This document shows, in pieces, positions 23,487 through 32,133 of a DNA stretch of 32,701 nucleotides (position 1 is the stretch's first letter; each line of letters opens with the position of its first letter). The notes below the pieces were generated by a model. It made no database searches, was not told where the DNA came from, and was given only the letters and a program-made list of their open reading frames with translations. This DNA is from Acidimicrobiaceae bacterium. GTDB lineage: Bacteria > Actinomycetota > Acidimicrobiia > Acidimicrobiales > Bog-793. The stretch is taken from assembly GCA_025463965.1 (NCBI GenBank), contig JAODBN010000104.1, positions 1 to 32,701 of the forward strand, written 5' to 3'. The translations under genes and the position numbers were made by a program.

Positions 23487-24365
23487 ATGGAGCCAACGAT
23501 GATCGCCGTTGACGACCTGGGAAACACCACCAACCCGCCAGAAGCCCCTGTCGTGGACCGTAAGGTCGCTCGCCCGTCGAGGCGAGCATGGAGGCGAGGC
23601 GCGAGCTTGGCGGCCGGACCGCTGTCCGTGGTCGTGTTCCTCGGTATCTGGCAGATCGCAGGAGGACGGATCAACCCGATCCTCTTGTCGCAGCCGACCG
23701 CGGTCGCTCAAGCGTTCGGCCACTTGGCCAGAACCGGAATCTTGTGGCCCGCGTTCGCGCGAGCCATGGAAGACCTTCTCGTTGGATACCTGTCGGCAGT
23801 CGTCATCGGCATTGGCACCGGCGTGCTCATGGGCCGGCACCGTGCAGTCGAGAGAGTGCTGAGCCCCTATGTCACCTTCTTCCAGGCCACACCACTGATC
23901 GCCCTTACCCCGCTGGTGGTCATCTGGTTCGGTCTCGGCTTCATGTCCGAGATCGCCATCACGTTCCTCCTGGCAGTGTGGACGATCATCATCAACACCT
24001 GTGAGGGCGTGAAGTCCACCCCCCCACTCCTGCTCGACATGGCCCGGATTTATCACGCCTCCGAGCGCAAGGTGGTCCGAAAGATCGCCATACCCAATGC
24101 GGTCCCCTACATCTTCGCCGGACTGAAGATCGCGGTCGCAAAGGCATTGATCGGCATGATCATCGCTGGCATGGACATCACCTTGAAAGGCCTCGGCGGC
24201 CTTGTCACCACTTACGGCAACGAATTTCAGACCGCTTCCCTGCTCGCCGCGGTGATCACCTCCTCGGTGGTGGGCGTCATTTTGACCCTTCTCATCAACG
24301 TCCTACGACGGGTGATCGCTCCGTGGAGCATCAATGTCGAGGTGAAGACGAAGGGCCGCTGGTAG
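23487..24365 (+). CDS. ABC transporter permease, NMT1/sulfonate class (operon 2)
   Basis: ATG 23487 has GGAG six bases upstream and gives 292 residues; ATG 23499, also with GGAG six bases upstream, is equally possible. The ORF track start (23412) has less support. About six membrane segments are seen. FFQATPLIALTPLVVIWFG, IFAGLKIAVAKALIGM and GLGGLVTTYGNEFQTA match the operon-1 permease almost throughout, so the two are paralogues or came together by transfer. First gene of operon 2, with ATPase and binding protein following; order differs from operon 1. Confidence 0.87.
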   Translation: MEPTMIAVDDLGNTTNPPEAPVVDRKVARPSRRAWRRGASLAAGPLSVVVFLGIWQIAGGRINPILLSQPTAVAQAFGHLARTGILWPAFARAMEDLLVGYLSAVVIGIGTGVLMGRHRAVERVLSPYVTFFQATPLIALTPLVVIWFGLGFMSEIAITFLLAVWTIIINTCEGVKSTPPLLLDMARIYHASERKVVRKIAIPNAVPYIFAGLKIAVAKALIGMIIAGMDITLKGLGGLVTTYGNEFQTASLLAAVITSSVVGVILTLLINVLRRVIAPWSINVEVKTKGRW

Positions 24366-24459
24366 GCGAGCTCACCGGCGCCTGTCACACACAGCGGGCT
24401 GCGATCCGAGTGCGACCGCGGGATCCGAGATTCCAACAGGGAAGAAAGAACTTGGCTGA

Positions 24460-25290
24460 ATGTCGAATGCAATGAGCACCGACCGTGGACCCTTGCTCGA
24501 GGTCAGTCACGTCACAAAGCGGTTCCCACGCCCAGAAGGGCCTGGACTGCTCACGGTTCTCGAGGACATCAACCTCTCGCTCGCACCCGGAGAGTTCGTC
24601 AGCCTGATCGGGCCCTCTGGGTGCGGGAAGACGACGCTGATCCGCTTGATGAGCGGGCTCATGGGATGCGACGACGGCTGGATCGCCCTACGTAACGAGC
24701 GGTTCGAGTCCGTTCCGAAGGGAGTGGGCTTCGTGTTCCAAGAGCCCGCCCTTCTGCCCTGGTGCACGGTCTCCGAGAACATCGCGTTCGCCTTGACCGC
24801 ATCCGCCGACGCCGGCAAGCGACGGCCGGGGGTCGACGACCTCGTCAACAAGCAGCTCGAGCTGACGAGCTTGACCCCTTTCGCCAGTTACTACCCAACG
24901 CAGATCTCCGGTGGAATGCAACAGCGGGTCGGCCTGGCACGGGCTCTCGTCGGGAGCCCGGATGTGCTGTTCATGGACGAGCCTCTCTCGGCTCTCGACG
25001 CCTTCACCAGGACCGCCCTACAAGCGGACCTCGGTCGCATCATCGAGGCCGCGGCGACAACGACCGTGCTGGTCACTCACGACATCGACGAGGCGATCTT
25101 CATGTCGGACCGAGTGGTCGTCATGAAAGCGAACCCCGGTGAGATCGCCCAGATCGTGGACGTGCCGCTTGCCCGACCCCGCAGCCACGAGGCGCTGCTC
25201 GACGATGCGGACTACGTCGCCCTGCGCACCGAGCTCATGCGGATCCTGCTCAAGGTGTCGCCACACATCTTCAACAACTCAGGCAACTGA
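24460..25290 (+). CDS. ABC transporter ATPase, NMT1/sulfonate class (operon 2)
   Basis: A 276-residue ATPase with Walker A GPSGCGKT (51-58), Q-loop FQ (about 94), signature ISGGMQQR (149-156; Ile replaces the usual Leu), Walker B VLFMDEP (169-175) and H-loop VTHD. ATG 24460 is kept; ATG 24472 is an alternative and both ribosome sites are weak. It lies 94 bases after the permease and drives the second importer. Confidence 0.88.
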   Translation: MSNAMSTDRGPLLEVSHVTKRFPRPEGPGLLTVLEDINLSLAPGEFVSLIGPSGCGKTTLIRLMSGLMGCDDGWIALRNERFESVPKGVGFVFQEPALLPWCTVSENIAFALTASADAGKRRPGVDDLVNKQLELTSLTPFASYYPTQISGGMQQRVGLARALVGSPDVLFMDEPLSALDAFTRTALQADLGRIIEAAATTTVLVTHDIDEAIFMSDRVVVMKANPGEIAQIVDVPLARPRSHEALLDDADYVALRTELMRILLKVSPHIFNNSGN

Positions 25291-25300
25291 GTCTGAAAGC

Positions 25301-25318
25301 CTCCGGCGAAGGCCGGGG
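25301..25318 (+). other. Intercistronic hairpin before the binding-protein gene
   Basis: CTCCGGC-GAAG-GCCGGGG forms a stem of seven pairs including one T-G, ten bases after the ATPase stop. Such hairpins between ATPase and binding-protein genes often stabilise the downstream message so that more binding protein is made; a partial terminator is the alternative. Confidence 0.35.
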
Positions 25319-25394
25319 TAAGCGGCATCTCGTTCCCCCCGCTACGGGTCGGCGCGGATGCTCACCAGTGTCCATCCCAGACCGAAAGGAAGAC

Positions 25395-26486
25395 ATGGAG
25401 CGAATGACAGGACAATCAGGTCCACAGCTCTCAACCCGGCGGCGCCACGGCCGCTTCGGGACCCCGGCATTGGCGATGAGCGCCTTGGCCATCGCTGGAA
25501 CGGTCACCGTGGGGCTCGCTACGGGATCGGGCGCATCGCAGGCACACGCGACGAGCGCCGCGACGACCTCGTTCCCTCCCAACCTCAAGGGCAAGAGCAT
25601 CGTCTTTGCGGACGGTTCGCCGCCCCAGCAGAGCGATACCCAGCTCTACCTGATGACGAAGATCCTCAAGTCTTGGGGGGCAGACGCCCGGATCGTCAAC
25701 GAGACCGGTGACCCAGCTGCAGTGACCGTCGTGCTCTCGGGAGAGGCCAACGCGGCGTACATCAGCACCGGTGACGTGATCAACTCTCACCTGGTCACGT
25801 TCGGCCCCGCACAGCCCCGGCTCGACTACCAGTTCGTCACGACGTCCAGCATCCACAACATGTCGCAGTTGGCCGGAAAGACCTTCGGATGGTCCAACCC
25901 GCATGGGGTCGAGGCCGAGATGTACGGAGTGCTGCTGCGCAAGTTCCACGTGAACCCGAACAGCGTGACGACGGCGCTCGCAGGCTCCTCGAGCGTGCGG
26001 GAAGCGGCCCTGCTGGTGGGCAAGATCCAGGCCACCTTCGTGTCGACCGCGCAGTGGGACACCCTGAAGGCGCACGGGGGGTTCAGGGACATGGAGAACA
26101 TGGCCCAGGTCGCTCCCCAGGTCGCCGACTCCCTCATGGCCGCCTCCCCCGGGTGGCTCGCGAAGAACCACTCAAGCGCGGTGGCGATCGACGAGGCATG
26201 GCTCGAGGCAGCCAAGGAATTCAACACGCAGAAGTCGAAATGGATCGCCGGAGCTGACGTGTACGCGGCCGGATCCGCCACGAAGGCGGACGCGACTGCC
26301 CAGTACGACGTGTTCAAGCTGAACAACACCTTCCCCGCCACGTCGGACGCGTTCTCACCGGCCCACGCCCGGTTCAACGAGGTCGTCGCGCAGTCGGTCG
26401 GGGCGCTCGTAAGTGAGCCACCGCTTTCGAAGTGGTTCATCGACGGGGATTGGACCGACGCACTCAAGGCACTGAACATCAAGTAG
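25395..26486 (+). CDS. NMT1/THI5-like ABC substrate-binding protein (operon 2)
   Basis: ATG 25395, four bases after AAAGGA, gives 363 residues; the GTG at 25368 in the track is less likely. The signal peptide has a basic start (RRRHGRFG), a hydrophobic core and an AHATSAA cleavage region, without lipobox Cys. FPPNLKGKSIVFADG corresponds to FVPPKLKGTDMSFIMDG in the operon-1 protein, and LVGKIQATFVST to LVAGRIDATMLS, but the middle is much more different. The two proteins probably bind related but not identical molecules (for example substrate and a derivative). Confidence 0.78.
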   Translation: MERMTGQSGPQLSTRRRHGRFGTPALAMSALAIAGTVTVGLATGSGASQAHATSAATTSFPPNLKGKSIVFADGSPPQQSDTQLYLMTKILKSWGADARIVNETGDPAAVTVVLSGEANAAYISTGDVINSHLVTFGPAQPRLDYQFVTTSSIHNMSQLAGKTFGWSNPHGVEAEMYGVLLRKFHVNPNSVTTALAGSSSVREAALLVGKIQATFVSTAQWDTLKAHGGFRDMENMAQVAPQVADSLMAASPGWLAKNHSSAVAIDEAWLEAAKEFNTQKSKWIAGADVYAAGSATKADATAQYDVFKLNNTFPATSDAFSPAHARFNEVVAQSVGALVSEPPLSKWFIDGDWTDALKALNIK

Positions 26487-26498
26487 GCAGCCGAGATC

Positions 26499-26543
26499 GC
26501 CGGCCGGGATACGAGACGCCGAGTCTCGTCGTGCCCGGCCGGC
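26499..26543 (+). terminator. Strong two-part hairpin after ABC operon 2
   Basis: GCCGGCCGGG (26499-26508) pairs perfectly with CCCGGCCGGC (26534-26543), and inside it ACGAGAC (26511-26517) pairs with GTCTCGT (26523-26529). It begins 13 bases after the binding-protein stop and ends about 20 bases before the SDR ribosome site. No T-run; termination or message protection are both possible. Confidence 0.5.
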
Positions 26544-26579
26544 GGCTCCGGTCTACTTCCGACTAGGAGGGTGCGGCCC

Positions 26580-27350
26580 GTGGCCGATCGAGTAGCAGTG
26601 ATCACCGGGGCGTCGAGCGGAATCGGCGCCGCGACCGGACAGCTCTTGGCGGAGTCCGGCTATGAGGTGGTGCTCGGCGCCCGACGTGTGGAGCGGTTGG
26701 AGGCCCTCGCCGCTCAGATCGGACCGCGGGCGCGCTGCTATGAGCTCGACGTGTCCGATCCGGCGTCGGTGGAGCGCTTTTGCCTCAAGGTCCCGGCTTG
26801 TCAGCTATTGGTCAACAACGCCGGTGGCGCTCTCGGAGACGAGCCGATCTCGAGCGCGGATCTGGCATCGTGGCGGCAGATGTACGACACCAACGTGCTC
26901 GGGATCGTGCACATGACCAAGCAGCTTCTCCCGAAGCTTCTCGCCTCGGCTGACGGGCACATCGTGACGATCGGCTCAGTCGCAGGTTTCGACCCCTACC
27001 CCAACAGCGGTGGCTACGTAGCAGCGAAGCACGCGGCAAGAGCGGTCATGGACGTGCTCCGCCTCGAGCTCCTCGGCCAGCCGATCCGGGTCTCGGAGAT
27101 CGACCCGGGGATGGTGCACACCGAGTTCTCGTTGGTCCGCTTCGCCGGCGACGAGGAGCGCGCGACTGCCATGTACGCAGGAATGACACCCCTCAGCCCG
27201 CTCGACGTCGCAGAGTGTGTCGCCTTCGTCGCAAACCGCCCGAGCCACGTCGACATCGATCGGCTCGTGGTGCGTCCGCGCGACCAGGCTCGACCGACCC
27301 TCGTCCATCGGCGCCCGGCCGATGCCGATGTGAGTCTGGCCGATCGATAA
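26580..27350 (+). CDS. Short-chain dehydrogenase/reductase (SDR)
   Basis: AGGAGG at 26565-26570 touches the GTG at 26571, so the in-frame GTG at 26580, nine bases away, is the better start (256 residues). TGASSGIG binds NAD(P), NNAG follows the fourth strand, and the Ser-Tyr-Lys set is present (IGSVAG and YVAAK). ARR after the second strand suggests NADP preference. The C-terminal LVVRPRDQARPTLVHRR is unusual and proline/arginine rich. It lies between ABC operon 2 and regulator 2 and would oxidise or reduce an alcohol or ketone of the pathway. Confidence 0.88.
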   Translation: MADRVAVITGASSGIGAATGQLLAESGYEVVLGARRVERLEALAAQIGPRARCYELDVSDPASVERFCLKVPACQLLVNNAGGALGDEPISSADLASWRQMYDTNVLGIVHMTKQLLPKLLASADGHIVTIGSVAGFDPYPNSGGYVAAKHAARAVMDVLRLELLGQPIRVSEIDPGMVHTEFSLVRFAGDEERATAMYAGMTPLSPLDVAECVAFVANRPSHVDIDRLVVRPRDQARPTLVHRRPADADVSLADR

Positions 27351-27489
27351 ACGCCGTTCGAGGCTGGGGGGTACCTAGGATGTCCATGCGACTGAAGCGT
27401 CAACCGGTGAGCGCGTCAGCGCGTGTGCGACAGAGGGGACTTCACCTGTCATCCAGCAGAGGGCACCACGATCGCCGGGCAGCACAGCG

Positions 27490-28191
27490 ATGAAGGCGGC
27501 GAAGGTACAAGAGAAAGAAGACAGTCAGGTCGAAGCCCTGCAGGCTGTGGCCAAGTCTTTCGCCAGCCAGTTCAAATCAGCCGAGGAGCTCGCGCAGGTC
27601 TTCGTCCGTGAAGCGATCATCCGAGGCATCTACCGGCCCGGGGACCGACTGCCCCAGGACGTCATCGCGAACCTCTTGGGCATCAGCCGCATTCCGGTGC
27701 GTGCGGGGTTCCGGCTGCTCGAAGCCGAGGGGCTGCTGACGATCTATTCGCACCGCGGCGCCCGGGTCACGATTCTCAACGCGAAAGAGATCGAGGAGCT
27801 CTACGAGCTGCGCACCGTGCTCGAGTGCCACCTCCTCGAGCTCGCAATCCCCCGGCTCACACCGGAGTACACGAGCGAGCTACGCGCGATGGCCGAGCAG
27901 CTCAACGCTTCGGCGACCATGGGCAGTGCAGAGCCCAGAATGGCGTTCTACGACCGGCTCTACGCGCTAGCCGAACGGCCCAGGATCCGCTCGCTGGTCG
28001 CCCGGCTGCACGCCGAGGTCGGTCAGTACCTGCTCATGAAGCAGGTGACCGAGGAGCCACCCGGTCACTTCGGCCTGCTGAATTACATCGAGGAGGGGGA
28101 CGTGGCCGGGGCGCAGCTCTGGCTCACCGACCACCTCGCTGCCGTGAGCGCCGAGCTTCAGCTCCTCGTTTCCGAGCTGCACGGCGAGTAG
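27490..28191 (+). CDS. FCD-family GntR transcriptional regulator (regulator 2)
   Basis: A 233-residue paralogue of regulator 1. The winged helix-turn-helix reads IIRGIYRPGDRLPQDVIANLL then GISRIPVRAG, and the FCD domain starts near IEELYELRTVLECH; alignment by eye is continuous to the C-terminus. ATG 27490 has only a weak ribosome site. With regulator 1 it brackets the island, each next to a copy of the ABC transporter genes. One may repress the GTATAC promoters and the other the TGGATACAT-type promoters, or both may act on all. Confidence 0.88.
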   Translation: MKAAKVQEKEDSQVEALQAVAKSFASQFKSAEELAQVFVREAIIRGIYRPGDRLPQDVIANLLGISRIPVRAGFRLLEAEGLLTIYSHRGARVTILNAKEIEELYELRTVLECHLLELAIPRLTPEYTSELRAMAEQLNASATMGSAEPRMAFYDRLYALAERPRIRSLVARLHAEVGQYLLMKQVTEEPPGHFGLLNYIEEGDVAGAQLWLTDHLAAVSAELQLLVSELHGE

Positions 28192-28208
28192 GCCCGCTCT
28201 CCTCGGGC
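28192..28208. terminator. Hairpin between convergent regulator 2 and YihY-like genes
   Basis: GCCCG-CTCTCCT-CGGGC lies directly after the regulator 2 stop in the 53-base convergent gap. A second small stem (CCTC...GAGG) follows. No T-run. Confidence 0.35.
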
Positions 28209-28244
28209 GCATCGCCTCAGGAAGCGAGGGAGGCTACGGAGCCT

Positions 28245-29297
28245 TCACCGCCGAGCCGTCTGCGAGGTCACGTTCTCGGCCGAGACGCGCGCCCCTGGAT
28301 GACCCGCCTGCGCCACGGCCTCCCGCTCGAGCTCGGCATTCAGCTCGCCCCCGACGAGCACGGCGAGACCGATGAAATAGAGCCACAGGATCAGGATCGC
28401 AACGCCGGCAAAGCTGCCGTAGGTCCTGCCGTAAGTGCCGAACTTGCTGACGTACAACGAAAAGCCTACCGAGGCGACGACGAAGATCGCCGTGGCTACG
28501 AGGCCGCCGCCGGTCACCCACCGCCAATTCGGGTCCTCCCGATTCGGACCGAGGGAGTAGAGGACAGAGAACAGCAGCGTGACGATCACCAAGGTCACCA
28601 CCCAGCGGACGACCGTCCACAAGACGAGGAACGCCGTGCCGTGCAGGCCGACGTGACCTTCGATCGAAGAACCGATCGAAGCGCCGAAGACCAAGAGGGC
28701 GGCGCTCAGGCCGCCGAGCACCACGATGGCCAGCATGATCGGGAGCGCGCGGATTCGCCGTGCCAGAAACTTCCGGTCCACGGGCACTTCGTAGGCGATG
28801 TCGAGCGCTTGCTCCAGCGCCGAGACGCCACCCGACGCGCTCCAGAGCGCCACGACTATCCCGACGACCACCGCGACGGACGAACCAGAGGACTTCTTGG
28901 TCGCCGAGCTCACCGCCGCCGTGAACACCGCTCCGGTTCCTGCAGGAAGCGCTTTGTCGACGCCGTGCACGATGTGTTGGAGGGTTCCCGAGCTGATGTG
29001 AACCACGGCGAGAAGGCCGAGAAGAGCGACGATCGCAGGAAAAAGCGCGAGGAACCAATGATAGGCAAGGCTGCCCGCGGACATCGAGACTCGATCACGA
29101 ACGATCTTCTTCATGGTCCGCCGCAGGGTCTGCTTCCATGCGGTAGTGCCCAGCTCGAGCGGGCCTTCGGGTGCCCCGGCCACATCCTTCTGCGGCGGAA
29201 TCGACTCGCCCGACCGATCGGTGCGCGTTGTCGGGTCCGCGGTGGTCGTACCGGCCGCACGAGACCCAGCCGGATTTTGCTCAGTCCCCGCTGCCAT
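28245..29297 (-). CDS. YihY/BrkB (UPF0761) family membrane protein
   Basis: A 350-residue protein with a polar, Thr/Pro-rich N-terminus of about 65 residues and six membrane segments. DRVSMSAGSLAYHWFLALFP and later AGVAILILWLYFIGLAVLVGGELNAELE are typical of the YihY/BrkB family, often wrongly called ribonuclease BN. ATG 29297 has AGGAGG upstream. Function in membrane physiology is unknown. It has no evident link to the catabolic island. Confidence 0.88.
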   Translation of the reverse strand: MAAGTEQNPAGSRAAGTTTADPTTRTDRSGESIPPQKDVAGAPEGPLELGTTAWKQTLRRTMKKIVRDRVSMSAGSLAYHWFLALFPAIVALLGLLAVVHISSGTLQHIVHGVDKALPAGTGAVFTAAVSSATKKSSGSSVAVVVGIVVALWSASGGVSALEQALDIAYEVPVDRKFLARRIRALPIMLAIVVLGGLSAALLVFGASIGSSIEGHVGLHGTAFLVLWTVVRWVVTLVIVTLLFSVLYSLGPNREDPNWRWVTGGGLVATAIFVVASVGFSLYVSKFGTYGRTYGSFAGVAILILWLYFIGLAVLVGGELNAELEREAVAQAGHPGARVSAENVTSQTARR

Positions 29298-29455
29298 CCT
29301 TGCCTCCTACGATCGTGGGTTCTGTGACAACGGACTTTCGTCGGCATTCCCGTCCTGTAGCGGACTGGGCGCGGCTCTCGTCATTGAGACGAGGGCGAGT
29401 TGCCCTGGTTGCGGCGCCGACAAACGGGCGAAGCGGCGTGATCAAAGCCGCTCAG

Positions 29456-29540
29456 CACAGAGATCTTCAGCCTCCCCCGAATAGGGGAAGCGCAAAGCCG
29501 ATTGGAAGACCTTTGCCAGCCGTACCTATCGCCGGCCGCT
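29456..29540 (+). promoter_or_regulatory. Candidate c-di-GMP-I (GEMM-like) riboswitch
   Basis: GAUCUUCAG, a hairpin CCCC-GAAUA-GGGG, then GCGCAAAGCC, then GCCAGCCGUACCUAUCG occur in the order seen in GEMM-I RNAs (a GNRA-type P1b hairpin, GCAAAGCC core, CAGCCG...CC..A end). The P3 arm is short and GCAAAG can also pair with CUUUGC, giving a competing fold. The next plus-strand gene is the STAS gene over 300 bases downstream, which is far. Resemblance is by recall and needs a covariance-model test. Confidence 0.35.
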
Positions 29541-29854
29541 AGCGAGAACAGAGCTCCTTGTCTTCGCGGCGGCGCGGAAGGTCTCCAGCAGGCGACGGCA
29601 CCGACACGATCCGGAACGGAGAACGGGCGCAACAGGAGGGCCGGAGCCCGCGCGCTCCACGCGGGAGCTCGCGGAGTGGCCGGGGCGATGAAGCCCGACG
29701 CGGGGCGCCCCCGGGCGGGACAGAGAGCCGTTACCCGCGGGCCTCGCTGGGGTAGTCCCTAATGCGGTCGAACAGCTGGCCTCTGGGATCTCTGTCCCGT
29801 CGTCCGCCCGCACACCGGGTTGGACTAAGCGTCCGCGAGGACGTAGGAGGCACA
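29541..29854. other. GC-rich intergenic remainder before the STAS gene
   Basis: Together with 29298-29540 this makes a 557-base gap without a convincing gene. The stretch 29640-29750 is extremely GC-rich with many local inverted repeats (for example CCCGCGCGCTCCACGCGGG). Short ORFs across it have no recognisable features. It could be a decayed element or an untranslated structured RNA. Confidence 0.3.
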
Positions 29855-30214
29855 ATGACCGAAGCGTCTACGCAGTTTCGAGCGGAGCTGCGAGACACCG
29901 GGCCAGGGCTGGCGACGTTGTACGTCATGGGACGGGTCGATCCCGAGTCCCTTCCAGCCTTCGTGGCTGTCCTCGACGCGGCGATTGCCGCAAGCCCGGA
30001 GCACTTGCTGATCGAAGCTTCTGAAGCGGATTCCATCTCGAGCCAAGGGTTTCTCGCCATCGGCCAGTGCGGACTCGCGCTCAGCCGCCTCACCCTTCGA
30101 ACCCGGCTCCCGGTGGCTCGCCGAGTACTCGCGGTGCTCGGTTTCGAAGGGATCGTGACGGTCGATGAGCTCGAGGAGCCGGACCGCTTGCGCCCGGCGT
30201 TGAGTTGGAGCTGA
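29855..30214 (+). CDS. STAS-domain protein, anti-sigma-factor-antagonist-like
   Basis: ATG 29855 with TAGGAGG four bases upstream gives 119 residues; the track start at 29762 adds an unlikely extension. The order TLYVMGRVDPESLPAF, LLIEASEADSISSQGFLAI and a C-terminal helix fits a STAS domain; the SISSQG region corresponds to the phosphorylatable DSSG loop of SpoIIAA-type antagonists. No anti-sigma kinase or sigma factor is in view, so its partner is unknown. MlaB-like lipid-transport accessory proteins share the fold. Confidence 0.65.
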   Translation: MTEASTQFRAELRDTGPGLATLYVMGRVDPESLPAFVAVLDAAIAASPEHLLIEASEADSISSQGFLAIGQCGLALSRLTLRTRLPVARRVLAVLGFEGIVTVDELEEPDRLRPALSWS

Positions 30215-30262
30215 GCCTGGCCGGCGCCTTCACTGCGGGCGCTCGCCCTCCAGGGGACTCGG

Positions 30263-30559
30263 CTACTTCACCGCGATGATGTCCACCGATCGGATGTCGG
30301 GGTCCTTGGCGAGCAGCTCATCGGCGACCTGAGCGAGCGCCTTGGGGATCTCGCCGTTGAGGTGAGCCTGGCGGGCCTCTTCGGTCTCGAAGGAGTCGAA
30401 GATCGCGTACTCGGTGTCGCTCAGCTTGAGGGCGTACCACGTGACCGTACCCGGCTCGGCTTGGGCGAGCGCCCGGCCGTTCTTCAGGAATTCGCCGAGG
30501 GCGCTTCCCTTGCCGGGCTTGGCCTCGAGCAACGCGAGAAATCCGAGCTTCACGGTCAT
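30263..30559 (-). CDS. Antibiotic-biosynthesis-monooxygenase (ABM) domain protein
   Basis: A 98-residue single-domain ferredoxin-like barrel protein. LGFLALLEAKPGKGSALGEFL, AEPGTVTWYALKLSDTEYAIFDSF and ARQAHLNGEIPKAL are typical of ABM/quinol-monooxygenase-like proteins, which act as dimers and oxidise aromatics without cofactor or bind haem. It stands alone on the minus strand; GAGGAG lies 11 bases before the start. A role in the catabolic island is possible but not supported by a shared motif. Confidence 0.8.
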   Translation of the reverse strand: MTVKLGFLALLEAKPGKGSALGEFLKNGRALAQAEPGTVTWYALKLSDTEYAIFDSFETEEARQAHLNGEIPKALAQVADELLAKDPDIRSVDIIAVK

Positions 30560-30680
30560 GGCTTCTGCTTCTCCTCGGCCACCGCAGACTGGAAGCGGCC
30601 GCTCGCGGGTGGCGCCGAGACAGCTCGCCTGAGGAAGCGTAACGGTGCTTCTTAGCCACCGGCTCCGAGCAATGGCGAGC

Positions 30681-32027
30681 TCAGGAGACTGCCGCGGCGA
30701 GCTCGGGGTCTTTCGTCGAAGCCCGGACGGCTCTCACGGACCCGGCGATCGCCACGGCAACGACCACGACGAAGACCAGCATGGTGTTGCGGGCGGAGAA
30801 ATACTCCGTGGCAACTCCGAGTCCGATCACCGGGACGGATAGCCCGAGGTAGGCACCGAGAAAGAAGAGGGAAAGGGTCTCCGCTCGTGACTCCGGGGGG
30901 GCCACCGTCACAGCGGCGACGAGCGCCCCCTTGAACACCATGCCCCCGCCCGCTCCACTGAGCACGCCTCCCACGATGAAGATCGGAAGGCTGGGAGCCC
31001 ACATGCCACCCGCCAGCAGGGCGAGACCGACAACGAGCATCGGCACGCTGCGCCGGAGCAAGAGGGAGTTGGGCACCCTGGCCTGTGCGATCTGGGCAAC
31101 CGCCCCGCCGGCGAACGCAGAGAAGGCAACCGCACCGGCGAGCGCGTGCGAAGTGTCGTGCAGCGTGGTGGCGAGGAAAGACGGCACCAGCGAGTTGAAG
31201 ACGCCGTACACCGCGAACGAGGCCAATCCGGCCATCGTCGCAGCCAAGACCACGGCCCTTTGGGCCTTGGGGACGGCGATCCGCTGGGGCCGGTACTTCG
31301 GCCGCACGAGCGGCGACTCCCTGGTCTCGGGAGAGAGGGCGACGACCACCGCGAGCACCACCAGTGCGGCGCCGAAGACGATGTACGAAAGCGACAAGGG
31401 GTACGGAGCGAACTGGAGCAGAAGACCGGCGGCCAGTGGACCGACCCCGATGCCGCCGAGGTTGGAGGCCGTCGCCACCACGTCGGCCCGCCTCCTGCCG
31501 GCCGACGGCCGGGCCTTGGCGTGGAGCTCGGAAAGATAGGCGGTCGCCGTGGCGGTCGTCAGTCCGACCGAGACCCCGGAGATGATTCGTGCGATCACGA
31601 GCCCGGGGAGGCTCGGCTCGAAGATGAACACCAACGCGCTCACGGCATTGATGAGCAGTGCGGGAACGAAGACCCGCCGTCGACCGATCCAGTCCGAGAC
31701 GTGTCCGGCGAGGAACAGGCTCACGACGACGCCAATGGCGTAGGCCGCAAATACGAGCGTGACAACGATGTTGGAGAAGTGGTCCCGGCGCTGGTAGAGC
31801 ACGTAGATCGGGGTCGGCACCGCCGAAAACGCCATGTTGAGAAGGAACGCCGCCGCAACGAACCAGAACGCAGTCCCATGCGCGCGCGGGCTCTGGCGCG
31901 GTAATGCGGTTGGGACGGCGGCCATGCTCAGCTCCGGGCCGGCCGCTTGCTCCTCTGGCGTCTCCCCCAGCCCGCTCTCGTGCACTGCGGGCTGCTGCGC
32001 TAGGGGCTGCTGCACTGCGTAGCTCAT
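30681..32027 (-). CDS. MFS transporter, sugar/drug-efflux-like
   Basis: A 448-residue protein with about twelve membrane segments after a 48-residue polar N-terminus. AGHVSDWIGRRRVFVP is the classic loop 2-3 motif of the major facilitator superfamily; FVAAAFLLNMAFSAVPTPIYVLY is common in actinobacterial efflux members. ATG 32027 has GAGGAG upstream. It is divergent from a LysR gene that likely controls it. The 1.85-kb ORF 30652-32502 in the track is a shadow of it. Confidence 0.87.
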   Translation of the reverse strand: MSYAVQQPLAQQPAVHESGLGETPEEQAAGPELSMAAVPTALPRQSPRAHGTAFWFVAAAFLLNMAFSAVPTPIYVLYQRRDHFSNIVVTLVFAAYAIGVVVSLFLAGHVSDWIGRRRVFVPALLINAVSALVFIFEPSLPGLVIARIISGVSVGLTTATATAYLSELHAKARPSAGRRRADVVATASNLGGIGVGPLAAGLLLQFAPYPLSLSYIVFGAALVVLAVVVALSPETRESPLVRPKYRPQRIAVPKAQRAVVLAATMAGLASFAVYGVFNSLVPSFLATTLHDTSHALAGAVAFSAFAGGAVAQIAQARVPNSLLLRRSVPMLVVGLALLAGGMWAPSLPIFIVGGVLSGAGGGMVFKGALVAAVTVAPPESRAETLSLFFLGAYLGLSVPVIGLGVATEYFSARNTMLVFVVVVAVAIAGSVRAVRASTKDPELAAAVS

Positions 32028-32103
32028 CGCTGATGCTCCTCACCCGATTGGTTGTCGTTCCACTGTGCGCCCCTGGCGTCATAGGGTCCAGCGAAAACAA
32101 CCG

Positions 32104-32132
32104 ATAACAGTTATGCGGTCGTATGATGACCG
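32104..32132. promoter_or_regulatory. LysR-type operator and divergent promoter region
   Basis: ATAACAGTTAT (32104-32114) is a perfect palindrome and CGGTC-GTATGAT-GACCG (32116-32132) a second inverted repeat. TATGAT (32122-32127) is a good plus-strand -10, seven bases before the LysR GTG, which suggests a leaderless message. Both repeats lie in the gap between the divergent LysR and MFS genes, as usual for LysR-type control. Confidence 0.5.
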
Positions 32133-32133
32133 G

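Noticed and set aside
29541-29854. RNase P, tmRNA, SRP RNA or group II intron fragment
   Set aside because: None of the conserved core words of these RNAs could be found, and there is no reverse-transcriptase frame.
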